Positions 26,097-35,780 of a DNA stretch of 64,000 bases are shown piece after piece. A program made the position numbers and the translations under genes. Each line of letters begins with the position of its first letter. The stretch's first letter is position 1. Origin of the DNA: Dehalococcoidia bacterium (GTDB lineage Bacteria > Chloroflexota > Dehalococcoidia > Lucifugimonadales > UBA3495); the NCBI GenBank assembly GCA_003523055.1, contig DPHC01000008.1, forward strand, positions 14,588-78,587, written 5' to 3'. A model generated the notes under the pieces. It searched no databases and had not been told where the DNA came from. It saw only the letters and a list, made by a program, of their open reading frames with translations.

Positions 26097-27295
26097 AAAT
26101 CATACACGTTGCTGATTATGTTATGCCAGATATGGGATATCAAGAATTCATACTGCCTAAATGGAATGCAAAACATGGGCATTCAGTTCATATTATTACT
26201 TCTGATAGATACACTCCAGTTCCAGATTATGATGCTACATGGAAAGAAATTCTGGGCCCGAGACGTATAGGTTTCTCCACTAAAATATTGAATAATGTAA
26301 CGATACACAGACTACCAGTACGTTTAGAATTCAAAAGAAGGATCTGGTTATCTGGGTTAAAGGTAAAAATAAAAGAGATTCAACCAGATATAGTTTTTTG
26401 CCACGGAACTAGTTCTCCACTGGCTTTCAAATTAGCAACAATTTGCAAACAACTACACATTCCCTTAATAATGGATAATCATATGGCGTTTGTTGCGCAA
26501 GGGAAGGGTTTAACAGCAACCATATATTACTTTTTATTAAAATTGGTAACTAAAATATATATCAACAATCGAGTGCAGCATTTCTTTGGCATGAGTCAGG
26601 AATCTTGTGACTTCATGGTTACCCAACAAGGAATTAACCGAACCAAAGTCTCAACATTAGATTTTGGTGTAGATACAGATATATTTATTCCAGATCATGA
26701 AAAATCAGTTGTCACTAGATCAAAGTATGGAATACCAAACGAGGCAATAATAGTTATGCAAACAGGCAAACTATCAAAAGAAAAAGGAACCGAAACACTC
26801 ACTGAAGCGATTTTAGAGCCCATGAAACAAAATCCAAATATATGGCTTGTGTTTGTTGGTGGAGGTAATGGTGATTACCTTGATAAATGTTTAAACCCTC
26901 TTACAGCCCAAAGCATGAGTGACAGAGTCAAAGTTATTCCTTTTGTGCCGATTACCGAATTACCGAATCTTATGAACATGTCAGATATATGTGTATACCC
27001 TGGAGAATCGTCATTAAGTTGCATGGAAGCGTCTGCGTGCAACAAACCCGTTATTATAACTGATCTCCCATGGGGAAAAACCAGAGCAGAAGCAGGAATT
27101 GGAACATGCTATGAAACAGGAAATGCAAAAAATTTGCAAATGCATTTAGAGCAATTAATGGAATCCCCAGCATTAAGGCAAAGCCTAGGGCAAACAGCAA
27201 GAACTAAAGTTATAGAATTATACTCCTACGATCAAGTAGCCAAAAATGTTGAATCCATAATGGAGAATATTGTAAAGTCCTATGTCAGTATTTAA
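26093..27295 (+). CDS. GT4-type glycosyltransferase
   Basis: 400-residue protein. The N-terminus MKIIHVADYVMPDMGYQEFILPKWNAKHGHSVHIITSDRY is the acceptor domain with the usual early Gly/His region. The donor domain starts at IVMQTGKLSKEKGTETLTEAIL and continues with VKVIPFVPITELPNLMNMSDICVYPGESSLSCMEASACNKPVIITDLPWGKTRAEAGIGTCYETGNAKNL, matching the retaining GT4 Glu-x7-Glu region loosely. It starts on the previous stop (ATGA) and overlaps the following wecB by 14 bases. The sugar transferred is unknown. Confidence 0.84.
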   Translation: MKIIHVADYVMPDMGYQEFILPKWNAKHGHSVHIITSDRYTPVPDYDATWKEILGPRRIGFSTKILNNVTIHRLPVRLEFKRRIWLSGLKVKIKEIQPDIVFCHGTSSPLAFKLATICKQLHIPLIMDNHMAFVAQGKGLTATIYYFLLKLVTKIYINNRVQHFFGMSQESCDFMVTQQGINRTKVSTLDFGVDTDIFIPDHEKSVVTRSKYGIPNEAIIVMQTGKLSKEKGTETLTEAILEPMKQNPNIWLVFVGGGNGDYLDKCLNPLTAQSMSDRVKVIPFVPITELPNLMNMSDICVYPGESSLSCMEASACNKPVIITDLPWGKTRAEAGIGTCYETGNAKNLQMHLEQLMESPALRQSLGQTARTKVIELYSYDQVAKNVESIMENIVKSYVSI

Positions 27296-28406
27296 GAAAT
27301 TTTTACACATTGTAGGAGCGAGACCTAATTTTATTAAAGTAGGCCCCTTAATAAAAAGCCTTGATGAAAAGATATTACCTGGGAATCAACTCTTGTTACA
27401 CACAGGCCAACATTTCGACAATAATATGTCAGATGTGTTTTTTAATGAATTAGAATTACCCAAACCTGATATTAATTTAAATGTATCAACTGGTAATCCG
27501 ATTCTTCAATTATCAGAAATGATCTCCGGTTTATCTGATACTCTAACAAATTTCAAACCCGACTGCATAATAGTTTACGGAGATACCAACTCTGCTCTTG
27601 CAGGTGCTCTGGCTGGTACAAAGCTTTCAATACCAGTAGCTCATGTAGAAGCAGGACTTCGATCAAATGACAAAAATATGCCGGAAGAAATTAACCGTAT
27701 TATTACTGACAATATATCAGAGTTCTTGTTCACACCATCAAAAGATGCTGATAAAAACCTAGCTCGTGAAAATATATCCGCAAATAAAATATTTTTTGTC
27801 GGCAATATCATGATAGACACTTTAATCAATTCAATGCCTAAAATAAATAATTCTTCTGTTTTGGAAAAACTCGGTCTCATAAATAATCATGTTAGTCATA
27901 TTCAGCCATACACAGTATTAACACTACACCGACCAACTAATGTAGACAATTACCAGCTGTTAAAACATCTATTAGAGTCTGTAACATCTGTACCTGATAT
28001 CAGTCCGATTGTATTTCCCGTACATCCACGAGCAACTCACCTGGTAAATACGATCTGTAAAAATATAGACTCCAAAAGACTCATATGCATTGAGCCATTA
28101 GGTTACTTAGATTTCTTGAAACTAATAAAAGAATCAAGTTTAGTAATTACTGACTCTGGCGGTATCCAAGAAGAAACAACTTATCTACAAACACCCTGCA
28201 TAACACTTAGAACTACTACAGAACGTCCCATTACCATTACAGAAGGTACCAACGAATTAATTAATCCTGAATCGTTAAACCTGGCAGATCTTCTTAAAAT
28301 ATCCATACCAAATTTAAAAAACAAACCTTCAACAATACCTGAATTATGGGATGGGAAAACTGGCAGCAGGATAGCCCATATTTTAACCGCTCAATATGAC
28401 AACTAA
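27282..28406 (+). CDS. wecB: UDP-N-acetylglucosamine 2-epimerase, non-hydrolysing (WecB/MnaA type), copy 1
   Basis: 374-residue protein: FLHIVGARPNFIKVGPLIKSL, LLLHTGQHFDNNMSDVFF, VYGDTNSALAGALAGTKLSIPVAHVEAGLRSNDKNMPEEINRIITDNISEFLFTPS, VLTLHRPTNVDN, FPVHPRA and VITDSGGIQEETTYLQTPCITLRTTTERPIT. These are the WecB signature regions, including the GDT and the HVEAGLRS...PEE(I/L)NR segments. It interconverts UDP-GlcNAc and UDP-ManNAc. A second gene of the same family is at 36827 with only family-level similarity, which suggests two HexNAc-derived residues in the glycan or a modified substrate for one of them. Confidence 0.9.
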   Translation: MSVFKKFLHIVGARPNFIKVGPLIKSLDEKILPGNQLLLHTGQHFDNNMSDVFFNELELPKPDINLNVSTGNPILQLSEMISGLSDTLTNFKPDCIIVYGDTNSALAGALAGTKLSIPVAHVEAGLRSNDKNMPEEINRIITDNISEFLFTPSKDADKNLARENISANKIFFVGNIMIDTLINSMPKINNSSVLEKLGLINNHVSHIQPYTVLTLHRPTNVDNYQLLKHLLESVTSVPDISPIVFPVHPRATHLVNTICKNIDSKRLICIEPLGYLDFLKLIKESSLVITDSGGIQEETTYLQTPCITLRTTTERPITITEGTNELINPESLNLADLLKISIPNLKNKPSTIPELWDGKTGSRIAHILTAQYDN

Positions 28407-29568
28407 AACTAAAATATTATTTGCTGATCCCAGTGAAACATCAGGTGGGCCTAGGCAAGTTGGTCAAATTATATTAAATGGACTAAATCCCGAAAAGTAT
28501 GACATACTATTAGGAAGTCCTCAAAAAAATTACGCTATAAATCCGGGAATCAAAACCAAATATATGCCTGCAATACATAACGTACAAAGGCCTAAAAGCT
28601 TAAAAGCCGCTTACACCACATTAAAAACTTTTCCAACCAATGTTATGTCTCTATGTAAATTTATTAAGTCCCATAAAATTGATCTTATACATTCCAATAA
28701 TGAGATCTGTTTTACAACGTTCGCTGCGGCGAAGTTGACCCAAACACCGCATGTTGTACATGTACACGGTTTAGGTTTTTCCAAAAGTATATTCTCGCAA
28801 ATATTCGCTCAAATACTAAATAACTGTTCAGATGTGATAATTGCCGTGTCTGATTCAGTTACGAAAAAATTGGAGCAATCTGGAGTACCTTCATCTAAAA
28901 TAGAAACAATCTACAATGGAATAGATACTGACATCTTTTCTCCTTCCACTCCATCTTTATATGCTCACCATAAATTCAATTTGCCAGAACATTGCCAAAT
29001 CATAACAATGATCAGTGCTTTAGACCCTAGAAAGGGGCATGAGCTATTAATAAAAGCAGCAAACCACATTAAATCTTATACTCCAAATGCCTATTTTCTT
29101 ATAGTAGGAGAAACTCTTCCAGATCAAATTCAATACAAAGCACACCTAACTGAACTAATACAGAGCTATGGTTTGGAAGACCGAGTGTTGTTTACAGGAT
29201 TTCAAGAAAATATTAGAGAGTTATTGAATTGTACATCGATATTAATTCAACCCTCTCTGACCGACGCTGGTCCGTTGGTACCTCTAGAAGCAATGAGTTG
29301 TGGAATCCCAGTTGTAGCCACAAACGTTGGTGGAAATCCTGAAGAAATCATAAATGGCATAACAGGGCTAATAGTTCCAGAAAATGATCTAATATCTCTA
29401 GGTGAAGCTATCATTAAATTGCTTAATAATGATGAGTTTCGGCAAGAAATGGGTAATAATGCTAGGAAGTGGGTCAAAAGTAAATTCGATTCTAGAGCAC
29501 TTATTGATAACATAGAATATGTCTATGATACTTTGATGAATAAACCTAAGGATACAAATATTAACTAA
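28396..29568 (+). CDS. GT4-type glycosyltransferase
   Basis: 390-residue protein. The N-terminal domain has ILFADPSETSGGPRQVGQIILNGL (the GG-P-x-x-Q/H motif of GT4 acceptor domains) and LIHSNNEICFTTFAAAKLTQTPHVVHVHGLGF. The donor domain has IETIYNGIDTDIFSP, ITMISALDPRKGHELLIKAA, RVLFTGFQENIRELLNCTSILIQPSLTDAGPLVPLEAMSCGIPVVATNVGGNPEEIINGITGLIV. This is a very typical retaining GT4 with the 'P-L-E-A-M-x-x-G-x-P-V-V-x-T-x-V-G' block. It overlaps wecB by 11 bases, and its last base is the first base of the following ATG. Confidence 0.9.
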   Translation: MTTKTKILFADPSETSGGPRQVGQIILNGLNPEKYDILLGSPQKNYAINPGIKTKYMPAIHNVQRPKSLKAAYTTLKTFPTNVMSLCKFIKSHKIDLIHSNNEICFTTFAAAKLTQTPHVVHVHGLGFSKSIFSQIFAQILNNCSDVIIAVSDSVTKKLEQSGVPSSKIETIYNGIDTDIFSPSTPSLYAHHKFNLPEHCQIITMISALDPRKGHELLIKAANHIKSYTPNAYFLIVGETLPDQIQYKAHLTELIQSYGLEDRVLFTGFQENIRELLNCTSILIQPSLTDAGPLVPLEAMSCGIPVVATNVGGNPEEIINGITGLIVPENDLISLGEAIIKLLNNDEFRQEMGNNARKWVKSKFDSRALIDNIEYVYDTLMNKPKDTNIN

Positions 29569-31319
29569 TGTTAATTTTAGGATTGAACGCATATAACGCT
29601 GACGCTTCAGCAGCCATTTTAGAAAATGGTAATCTCACCGCTGCTGTTGAAGAAGAAAGATTTACGCGTATAAAACATTCAGCAGGATTTCCGTACAACG
29701 GAGTCAAATTCTGCATAGACAATTCAAATTACGACAGTAAAGACCTACAACATATTGCAATTTGTAGAAATCCTAAAGCCCACTTAATGGAAAAAGTGTT
29801 GTTCACTTTATTAAATCGACCAAATATTTCTGGTGTGTTTGACAGAGTCAAAGCCAACGCAAAAGTGCTTGATTTGCAAAATGAGGTTAATGACAGCCTA
29901 AATATCATTGATCCACAATTTAAGCCTATTCTACATAAAGTCGAGCATCACAAAGCTCATATAGCAAGCGCCTTTTATGCTTCACCCTATAATGAATCAG
30001 CAGTATTTTCAGTAGATGGGTTTGGTGATTTTGTAAGCGCCATGTGGGGCGTTGGCATTGGAAATAAACTAAACATTAACGGAGCTGTAAAATTTCCGCA
30101 TTCCTTAGGAATTTTATATACCGCTATAACACAATATTTAGGCCTGACAAAATTTGGAGATGAGTACAAAACTATGGCCTTGGCTGCATACGCCTCTCCC
30201 AATAAAATGGATTTTTTCAGACGAATAATCAAAACAGATCCTCGAAAAATGGGGTTCCAATTGGATTTAAGATATTTTAATCATCACAAAAACGTAAGTA
30301 GCATGCAATGGCTTGAAGGAGAACCTGTAATAGAGTCTCTGTACTCCGAATACCTTGTCAGAGAACTAGGTGCACCTCCTAGGCACTATGAAGATAACAT
30401 GTCAGAATTTCATTACGAAATAGCCGCCTCATTACAACGTAGATTGGAAGAAATAGTTTTTGACATGTTGAACAAATTACAGAAACAAACTGGTATGAAA
30501 AAATTAACAATGGCTGGTGGCGTAGCACTGAATTGCACAATGAACTCTAAAATATTGGAGCAAACACCTTTTGAAGAATTATATATACAGCCAGCAGCCT
30601 GGGATGGCGGTACATCTCTAGGATCAGCTCTCTATGTATGGCATGATGTATTAAATAATCCCAGAGTTCAGCCCATGGAGCATGCTTATTGGGGCCCATC
30701 TTTTGATCGAAACCAAATTTCCGAAGTATTAGAGCAATACACTGAAAAAATATCTCAAACTGGCAAAACCGTAAGCGAACATACAAATTCTAACGAAATA
30801 AGTAGAATCACTGCAAAAGATATTGCTGATGGTAAAATAATTGGATGGTTCCAAGGCAAAACAGAATTCGGGCCTCGGGCGTTAGGAAATCGAAGTATTC
30901 TCGCCGACCCTAGAAGACATGATATGCGAGAAATTTTAAACGACCGTATTAAACTACGAGAAACTTTTCGCCCATTTGCTCCGTCAATACTAGAAGAATA
31001 TGTATCAGAATATTTCGATACAGATAAACCTTCTCCATATATGCTTGTCAATGCAAACGTTAAACCCGACAAACGAGACATATTGCCAGCAGTAGTACAT
31101 ATAGATGGGACAAGTCGAATACAAACAGTGTCACAAGACACCAATCCCCGATATTGGGACTTAATTAATGAATTCAAGAATATTACCGGCGTTCCTATAA
31201 TACTGAATACATCATTCAATGAAAATGAACCAATAGTATGTACACCTACGGAGGCTATTGAATGTTTCTTACGGACCAATATGGATGTTTTAGTGTTAGG
31301 TGATTTCTTACTTAGGTAA
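29568..31319 (+). CDS. carbamoyltransferase (NodU/CmcH family)
   Basis: 583-residue two-domain protein. The N-terminal TsaD/Kae1-like domain begins MLILGLNAYNADASAAILENGNLTAAVEEERFTRIKHSAGFP and has KVEHHKAHIASAFYASPYNESAVFSVDGFGD with the metal-binding His residues. The C-terminal YrdC-like domain has GKIIGWFQGKTEFGPRALGNRSILADPRR and NTSFNENEPIVCTP. Family members transfer a carbamoyl group from carbamoyl phosphate via carbamoyl-adenylate to a hydroxyl (Nod factors, antibiotics, O-antigen sugars). Here it most likely O-carbamoylates a sugar of the surface glycan. Length and both domains are complete. Confidence 0.92.
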   Translation: MLILGLNAYNADASAAILENGNLTAAVEEERFTRIKHSAGFPYNGVKFCIDNSNYDSKDLQHIAICRNPKAHLMEKVLFTLLNRPNISGVFDRVKANAKVLDLQNEVNDSLNIIDPQFKPILHKVEHHKAHIASAFYASPYNESAVFSVDGFGDFVSAMWGVGIGNKLNINGAVKFPHSLGILYTAITQYLGLTKFGDEYKTMALAAYASPNKMDFFRRIIKTDPRKMGFQLDLRYFNHHKNVSSMQWLEGEPVIESLYSEYLVRELGAPPRHYEDNMSEFHYEIAASLQRRLEEIVFDMLNKLQKQTGMKKLTMAGGVALNCTMNSKILEQTPFEELYIQPAAWDGGTSLGSALYVWHDVLNNPRVQPMEHAYWGPSFDRNQISEVLEQYTEKISQTGKTVSEHTNSNEISRITAKDIADGKIIGWFQGKTEFGPRALGNRSILADPRRHDMREILNDRIKLRETFRPFAPSILEEYVSEYFDTDKPSPYMLVNANVKPDKRDILPAVVHIDGTSRIQTVSQDTNPRYWDLINEFKNITGVPIILNTSFNENEPIVCTPTEAIECFLRTNMDVLVLGDFLLR

Positions 31320-31329
31320 TAAAAATAAA

Positions 31330-32376
31330 TTGACGTACTCTATCTGCCACCATACAAAATTTCCTAAAATGAAAGCATTAATGTGGGACAACGCAACATT
31401 ATATGCTTCAAAAGGATACTCTGTACTAAAATATAATGTAACCTCTCCAGAAAATGGATGGATATTCGTAGGAAGATACATGCCAACTATTACTCAGATA
31501 CTATGCGAGAAATCTGAGCTATTATCACGTGTTAAAAGAGCAGGATTCCATAATTTAACATTATTATCGGATAATTCATTAATCGGAATAATAGACAAAC
31601 ATATAGTGAAATTGAATCCAAATTCCTATAAATTCGAAACTGTTTTCAAAATAACCCGTGGAACTAGACCTCTCTCTCTAGCCACAAATCCACAGGGACA
31701 CGTTTTCTGGGGTGAATATTTTTCCAACGCAAATAAAGAGTCAGTGAACATCTATTGTTCATATGATTCTGGAGATTCATGGAGTCCCATACATACATTT
31801 CCACAGATGAGCATACGACATATCCACAATATCATATGGGACAAACATATAGAATCATTCTGGATATTCACTGGTGATGAGCAACACGAATGCAACATTA
31901 TAAGGGCAGACTCCAACATGAAGAACTTTCATTACATATTCAAAGGATCTCAACAAATACGATGCGTTGCAGGCATACCTAGACCTGAAGGTCTATATAT
32001 TGCATCTGATACTCCGTATGAAAAAAATAATATCTATTTAATAGATAGAAATGATAAGTTAAATACTGTTTCTGAACTACCAAGTTCTTCGTTATCGTCG
32101 TGTGAAGTTTCTGATTTATTATTCTTCTCATCTGCAGTTGAACCCAGCAATATAAATAAAACAAAAAACGCATCACTAATGTATAGCATTGACGGTAATA
32201 CTTGGAATTGTTTAGTGAAATGGAAAAAAAGTATTCTACCAAGCAAGCTATTCCAATTTGCTAACATCACATTCCCAACTGGGTATAATGCTAGCAATTA
32301 TGTAGCAGCGACTGGAATCTCTGTAAGAAATGAACATATGTCTACTCACCTATGGAAAATAGAAACCAAGGTATAG
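31330..32376 (+). CDS. Asp-box beta-propeller-like protein of unknown function
   Basis: I do not recognise a specific family. The frame is open from 31300 (GTG), with a TTG at 31330 just after the upstream stop and an ATG at 31369; I use the TTG (about 348 residues), and the start is uncertain. The sequence is beta-rich with repeating aromatic strands and has an Asp-box, YDSGDSWSPI (S-x-D-x-G-x-x-W type), and a second partial one, YSIDGNTWNCL. Asp-boxes are found in sialidase-fold propellers. No signal peptide is seen, so it would act in the cytoplasm. It sits between a carbamoyltransferase and an oxidoreductase fusion inside the glycan operon. Binding or modifying a glycan intermediate is a guess. 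Confidence 0.6.
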   Translation: MTYSICHHTKFPKMKALMWDNATLYASKGYSVLKYNVTSPENGWIFVGRYMPTITQILCEKSELLSRVKRAGFHNLTLLSDNSLIGIIDKHIVKLNPNSYKFETVFKITRGTRPLSLATNPQGHVFWGEYFSNANKESVNIYCSYDSGDSWSPIHTFPQMSIRHIHNIIWDKHIESFWIFTGDEQHECNIIRADSNMKNFHYIFKGSQQIRCVAGIPRPEGLYIASDTPYEKNNIYLIDRNDKLNTVSELPSSSLSSCEVSDLLFFSSAVEPSNINKTKNASLMYSIDGNTWNCLVKWKKSILPSKLFQFANITFPTGYNASNYVAATGISVRNEHMSTHLWKIETKV

Positions 32377-32380
32377 AGCC

Positions 32381-34537
32381 ATGAAAGCAATACAACAAGA
32401 ATACAAAACTGGAATCTTGAGCTTGGTTAACATTCCTACGCCTGCTTTAAAATCAACTGAAATTCTTGTCAAAAATGACAGTTCAGTGGTAAGTGTGGGA
32501 ACAGAAAAAACCATGATCGACTTAGCAAAAAAAAGTTTACTTGGGAAAGCTCGAGCAAGACCAGATCTCGTTAAACGAGTATTAAATAGTATCAAAACAG
32601 AAGGTGTAACAGAAACTTACAGGCAAGTAGTGGCTAGATTAGAAAACCCTATACTACTAGGATACTCATCTAGTGGAACAGTGCAAGAAACAGGGACAGA
32701 TGTAACACAATTTAAAGTTGGGGACAGGGTGGCATGCACAGGATCTGGATTTGCCTCACATGCTGAATTTATTTCGGTGCCTGAGCATTTATGCGCTCTT
32801 TTGCCAGAATCTGTCACTCACTCTTCAGGAGCATTCTCTGCAATTGGTGGCATCTCACTCGAATCGGTAAAGCTTGCCAATACGACAACTGGAGATATTG
32901 TAGGTGTAATTGGCACAGGATTGATAGGATTAATCACTATTCAATTATTATCCGCATATGGCTGTACTGTTATTGCTTTAGATATTGACAAGCATAAACT
33001 TGAATTAGCTCTAGAATTAGTGCCCAGTATAATAACTACAAATAATTATGATGAATTTGAACGGTTAGTTCACGGTAAGACATCTGGTAAAGGATTAGAC
33101 TCTGCGATCATCACGGCCTCTACTAACAGCAATCAACCCATTGAAATTTGTGCTAAAACTATTAAAGTCAGGGGAACCATAGTATCTACAGGTCTCACTG
33201 GCCTGAATATCCCTCGACAATTATTTTATGAAAAAGAATTACGCTTCGTAGTATCAAAGGCCTGGGGTGATGACAAATTTTCATCCGAGAAATTGCCCGG
33301 AACATGGTCAGCGCAAGAAAATATCACCGAATTTCTGAGTTTTGTGTCAGCCAAAGAAGTAAATGTAGAAAAATTAATAACCGGCAAGTATGAAATCGAT
33401 GAAGCGTTAATAGCTTACAAGCAAATCTTAACTCCTTATAATTCGCACATCGGTCTCCTACTAACATACAATCAAGACAATAATACTTCACAATATGTCG
33501 ACAAGCATATATATAGTGGCAATAAACTAGAACGTAAAATTTCCCATAAAAAAATAAAAACTGCCATTATAGGAGCAGGATTATATGCCAATGGTACATT
33601 TTTACCAGCTTTAAAAAAGACAAAATCTTTCAACTTACATGCAATTTGCACTCCAAACGGAGTGAGGTTAAAACATATTAAAACCAAATACAATTTCACA
33701 TATGGTAGCACAGACGTAAAAGATATTATCGCAGATCCAGAATTAGAGTTAGCAATAATTCTCACAAGACACGATTCTCATGCAAGAATGGTAAACACAT
33801 TTTTACGACACGGCAAAAATGTGTTTGTAGAAAAACCATTGGCTCTCAATCACGATGAATTAAAAGAAATAAACCAAAGCCTGAACTTGGCACCTGATGA
33901 AAATAAACCCAAGTTGATTGTTGGGTTTAATCGGCGTTTTTCAAAGTTTTCTCGGTGGGCTAAATCTCAAATACCGCCCAATATGCCCGTAACATTAAAT
34001 ATTGTAATAAATGCAGGGAACTTCAACCAAGAAAGTTGGGCAGATCAAACTAACCAAGGAGGACGCATCGTAGGAGAAGCATGTCATTTTATTGACTTAA
34101 TACAATTTTTCACTGATTCTATAGTTGAATCAGTTTATGCATACAATACAGTGCAAAATGGCTTTGACTATGTCATTAGTTTAAAAATGGCATCTGGAGC
34201 GATTGCTAACATATCATATTTAACATCTGGAAATAGTCGCCATAGAAGAGAATATATAGAAATTTATTGCAGTAGCAAGGTGATTTGCATAGACAATTTT
34301 AAAAAAGGTATCTGCTATACAAACCAATCCATAACTAAAATTAAAAATTGGTTATCATCGGACAGAGGTCACAAGAATGAATTACATTATTTGGCTAAAT
34401 TAGTTAATCATAAAGTACTACCTGAAGTAACCATAACAGATTATATCAATACAACTTTAACAACTTTCGCAATAGAAGCCGCATTATCTACAGGCGAAGT
34501 ACAGAAAATAGCTGATTGGGAACATGATTCCCTATGA
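32381..34537 (+). CDS. bi-domain oxidoreductase: zinc-type MDR dehydrogenase fused to Gfo/Idh/MocA
   Basis: 718-residue fusion. Residues about 1-365 form a medium-chain dehydrogenase: VGDRVACTGSGFASHAEFISVPEHLCALLPESVT, then the Rossmann motif GVIGTGLIGLITIQLLSAYGCTVIALDI. From about residue 390 a second Rossmann fold starts (KTAIIGAGLYANGTFLPALKKTKSFNLHAICTPN), with ARMVNTFLRHGKNVFVEKPLALNHDEL carrying the EKP motif of Gfo/Idh proteins and GGRIVGEACHFIDLIQFF near the catalytic His. Such fusions recur in surface-glycan clusters, and their exact reaction is not established to my knowledge. Two redox steps on one nucleotide sugar would fit. The GT4 gene that follows overlaps by four bases. Confidence 0.87.
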   Translation: MKAIQQEYKTGILSLVNIPTPALKSTEILVKNDSSVVSVGTEKTMIDLAKKSLLGKARARPDLVKRVLNSIKTEGVTETYRQVVARLENPILLGYSSSGTVQETGTDVTQFKVGDRVACTGSGFASHAEFISVPEHLCALLPESVTHSSGAFSAIGGISLESVKLANTTTGDIVGVIGTGLIGLITIQLLSAYGCTVIALDIDKHKLELALELVPSIITTNNYDEFERLVHGKTSGKGLDSAIITASTNSNQPIEICAKTIKVRGTIVSTGLTGLNIPRQLFYEKELRFVVSKAWGDDKFSSEKLPGTWSAQENITEFLSFVSAKEVNVEKLITGKYEIDEALIAYKQILTPYNSHIGLLLTYNQDNNTSQYVDKHIYSGNKLERKISHKKIKTAIIGAGLYANGTFLPALKKTKSFNLHAICTPNGVRLKHIKTKYNFTYGSTDVKDIIADPELELAIILTRHDSHARMVNTFLRHGKNVFVEKPLALNHDELKEINQSLNLAPDENKPKLIVGFNRRFSKFSRWAKSQIPPNMPVTLNIVINAGNFNQESWADQTNQGGRIVGEACHFIDLIQFFTDSIVESVYAYNTVQNGFDYVISLKMASGAIANISYLTSGNSRHRREYIEIYCSSKVICIDNFKKGICYTNQSITKIKNWLSSDRGHKNELHYLAKLVNHKVLPEVTITDYINTTLTTFAIEAALSTGEVQKIADWEHDSL

Positions 34538-35763
34538 AAATATTGCTTATTACTGCTTATTTCCCTCCAGACAACGGTTCTGCTGCACATTTATTTCATG
34601 ACTTAGCAATAAATTTGAATACGAGCGAACATGAGATCACTGTTATAACCACTATTCCACAGTATCACCCCACTGGAAATACTAAAAAATACAAGTATAA
34701 ATTATTAGTTAAAGAGCATATAAATGGAATAAACATACTACGAATATATTGTCCTAGATTTGAAGGCATATTCAAATTTGGCAGAGGGTTATGGCAAGTC
34801 TGGGCGTCTATTGCTTTATCTATAGCAGCAATTTGTGTAAAGCGGCATCACATATCATTAACTTATTCTCCACCTCTACCTCTTTGCCTAGCTGGACTTC
34901 TGCTCAAGAAATTTAAAAAAACCAAGTGTATTGTTAATGTACAAGATCTGGTTCCACAAAGTATTATAGATTTAGGATTGCTAACCAACCCATATTTAAT
35001 ATCGATATTTGGTAAATTAGAAAAAACAGTTTACTCTCACGCCGACCATATCACTGTAATGTCTGAAGGAAATAGGAATCACGTTATAAATATTCAAAAA
35101 AATGATAATAAAGTCAGTGTAGTCGAGAACTGGATTAACGTGCCAAATAAACATATAAACCATAACACTAATACATTTCGACAAACATATAATATTACTG
35201 AATCGTTTATAATTTTATTTGGAGGAGTATTAGGCTATTCCCAAGATTTAGACGTTATAATTCAAGCGGCACGATTAACCATTGATAGAAAGGATATTTT
35301 ATGGCTCATAATCGGAGACGGGATACAAAAACAACACTTAACAGATTTAATAGAGGAACACCAACTGACAAATATAAAGTTACTCCCAATGATGCCTAGA
35401 GAAGAATACAACGAGATTTTATCAGCATCCACAATTGGTTTAGCAACATTGAAACAATCGGTAAAAACTCCAGTCATACCTTCTAAAATTTACAACTGTA
35501 TGGCATTTGGGAAGCCAATTATTTGCATGATGGATCCATCTGGAGATGCTCCCAAACTCGTGACATCCTGTCAATGTGGAATTTCTTTGAAGCCCGGAGA
35601 TGCAGAAGCTTTAGCGGAAAATACCATGATGTTAGTAGATGAACCTGAGATGCGCTTAGAACTCTCAGAAAACGGAATAGGTTATATAAAGGACCATTTA
35701 AATATCCAAAATTCTACACTTAAGTATTTAGACATCTTTAAAAACTTAATAGAAAATAAATAA
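34534..35763 (+). CDS. GT4-type glycosyltransferase (WbuB-like)
   Basis: 409-residue protein: MKILLITAYFPPDNGSAAHLFHDLAINLNTSEHEITVITTIPQYHP at the N-terminus, an internal hydrophobic stretch (LWQVWASIALSIAAICV) typical of WbuB-like enzymes that associate with the membrane, then FRQTYNITESFIILFGGVLGYSQDLDVIIQAARLT and TIGLATLKQSVKTPVIPSKIYNCMAFGKPIICMMDPSGDAPKLV. WbuB-like members transfer N-acetyl-fucosamine-type residues early in O-antigen assembly. Close to the initiating transferase at 37962, it is a good candidate for the second sugar of the repeat unit. Confidence 0.86.
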   Translation: MKILLITAYFPPDNGSAAHLFHDLAINLNTSEHEITVITTIPQYHPTGNTKKYKYKLLVKEHINGINILRIYCPRFEGIFKFGRGLWQVWASIALSIAAICVKRHHISLTYSPPLPLCLAGLLLKKFKKTKCIVNVQDLVPQSIIDLGLLTNPYLISIFGKLEKTVYSHADHITVMSEGNRNHVINIQKNDNKVSVVENWINVPNKHINHNTNTFRQTYNITESFIILFGGVLGYSQDLDVIIQAARLTIDRKDILWLIIGDGIQKQHLTDLIEEHQLTNIKLLPMMPREEYNEILSASTIGLATLKQSVKTPVIPSKIYNCMAFGKPIICMMDPSGDAPKLVTSCQCGISLKPGDAEALAENTMMLVDEPEMRLELSENGIGYIKDHLNIQNSTLKYLDIFKNLIENK

Positions 35764-35780
35764 CTTAAACAAGGACAGTA

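Noticed and set aside
30755..31279. 174-residue minus-strand reading frame opposite the carbamoyltransferase
   Set aside because: Antisense of the conserved C-terminal domain; no independent coding evidence.
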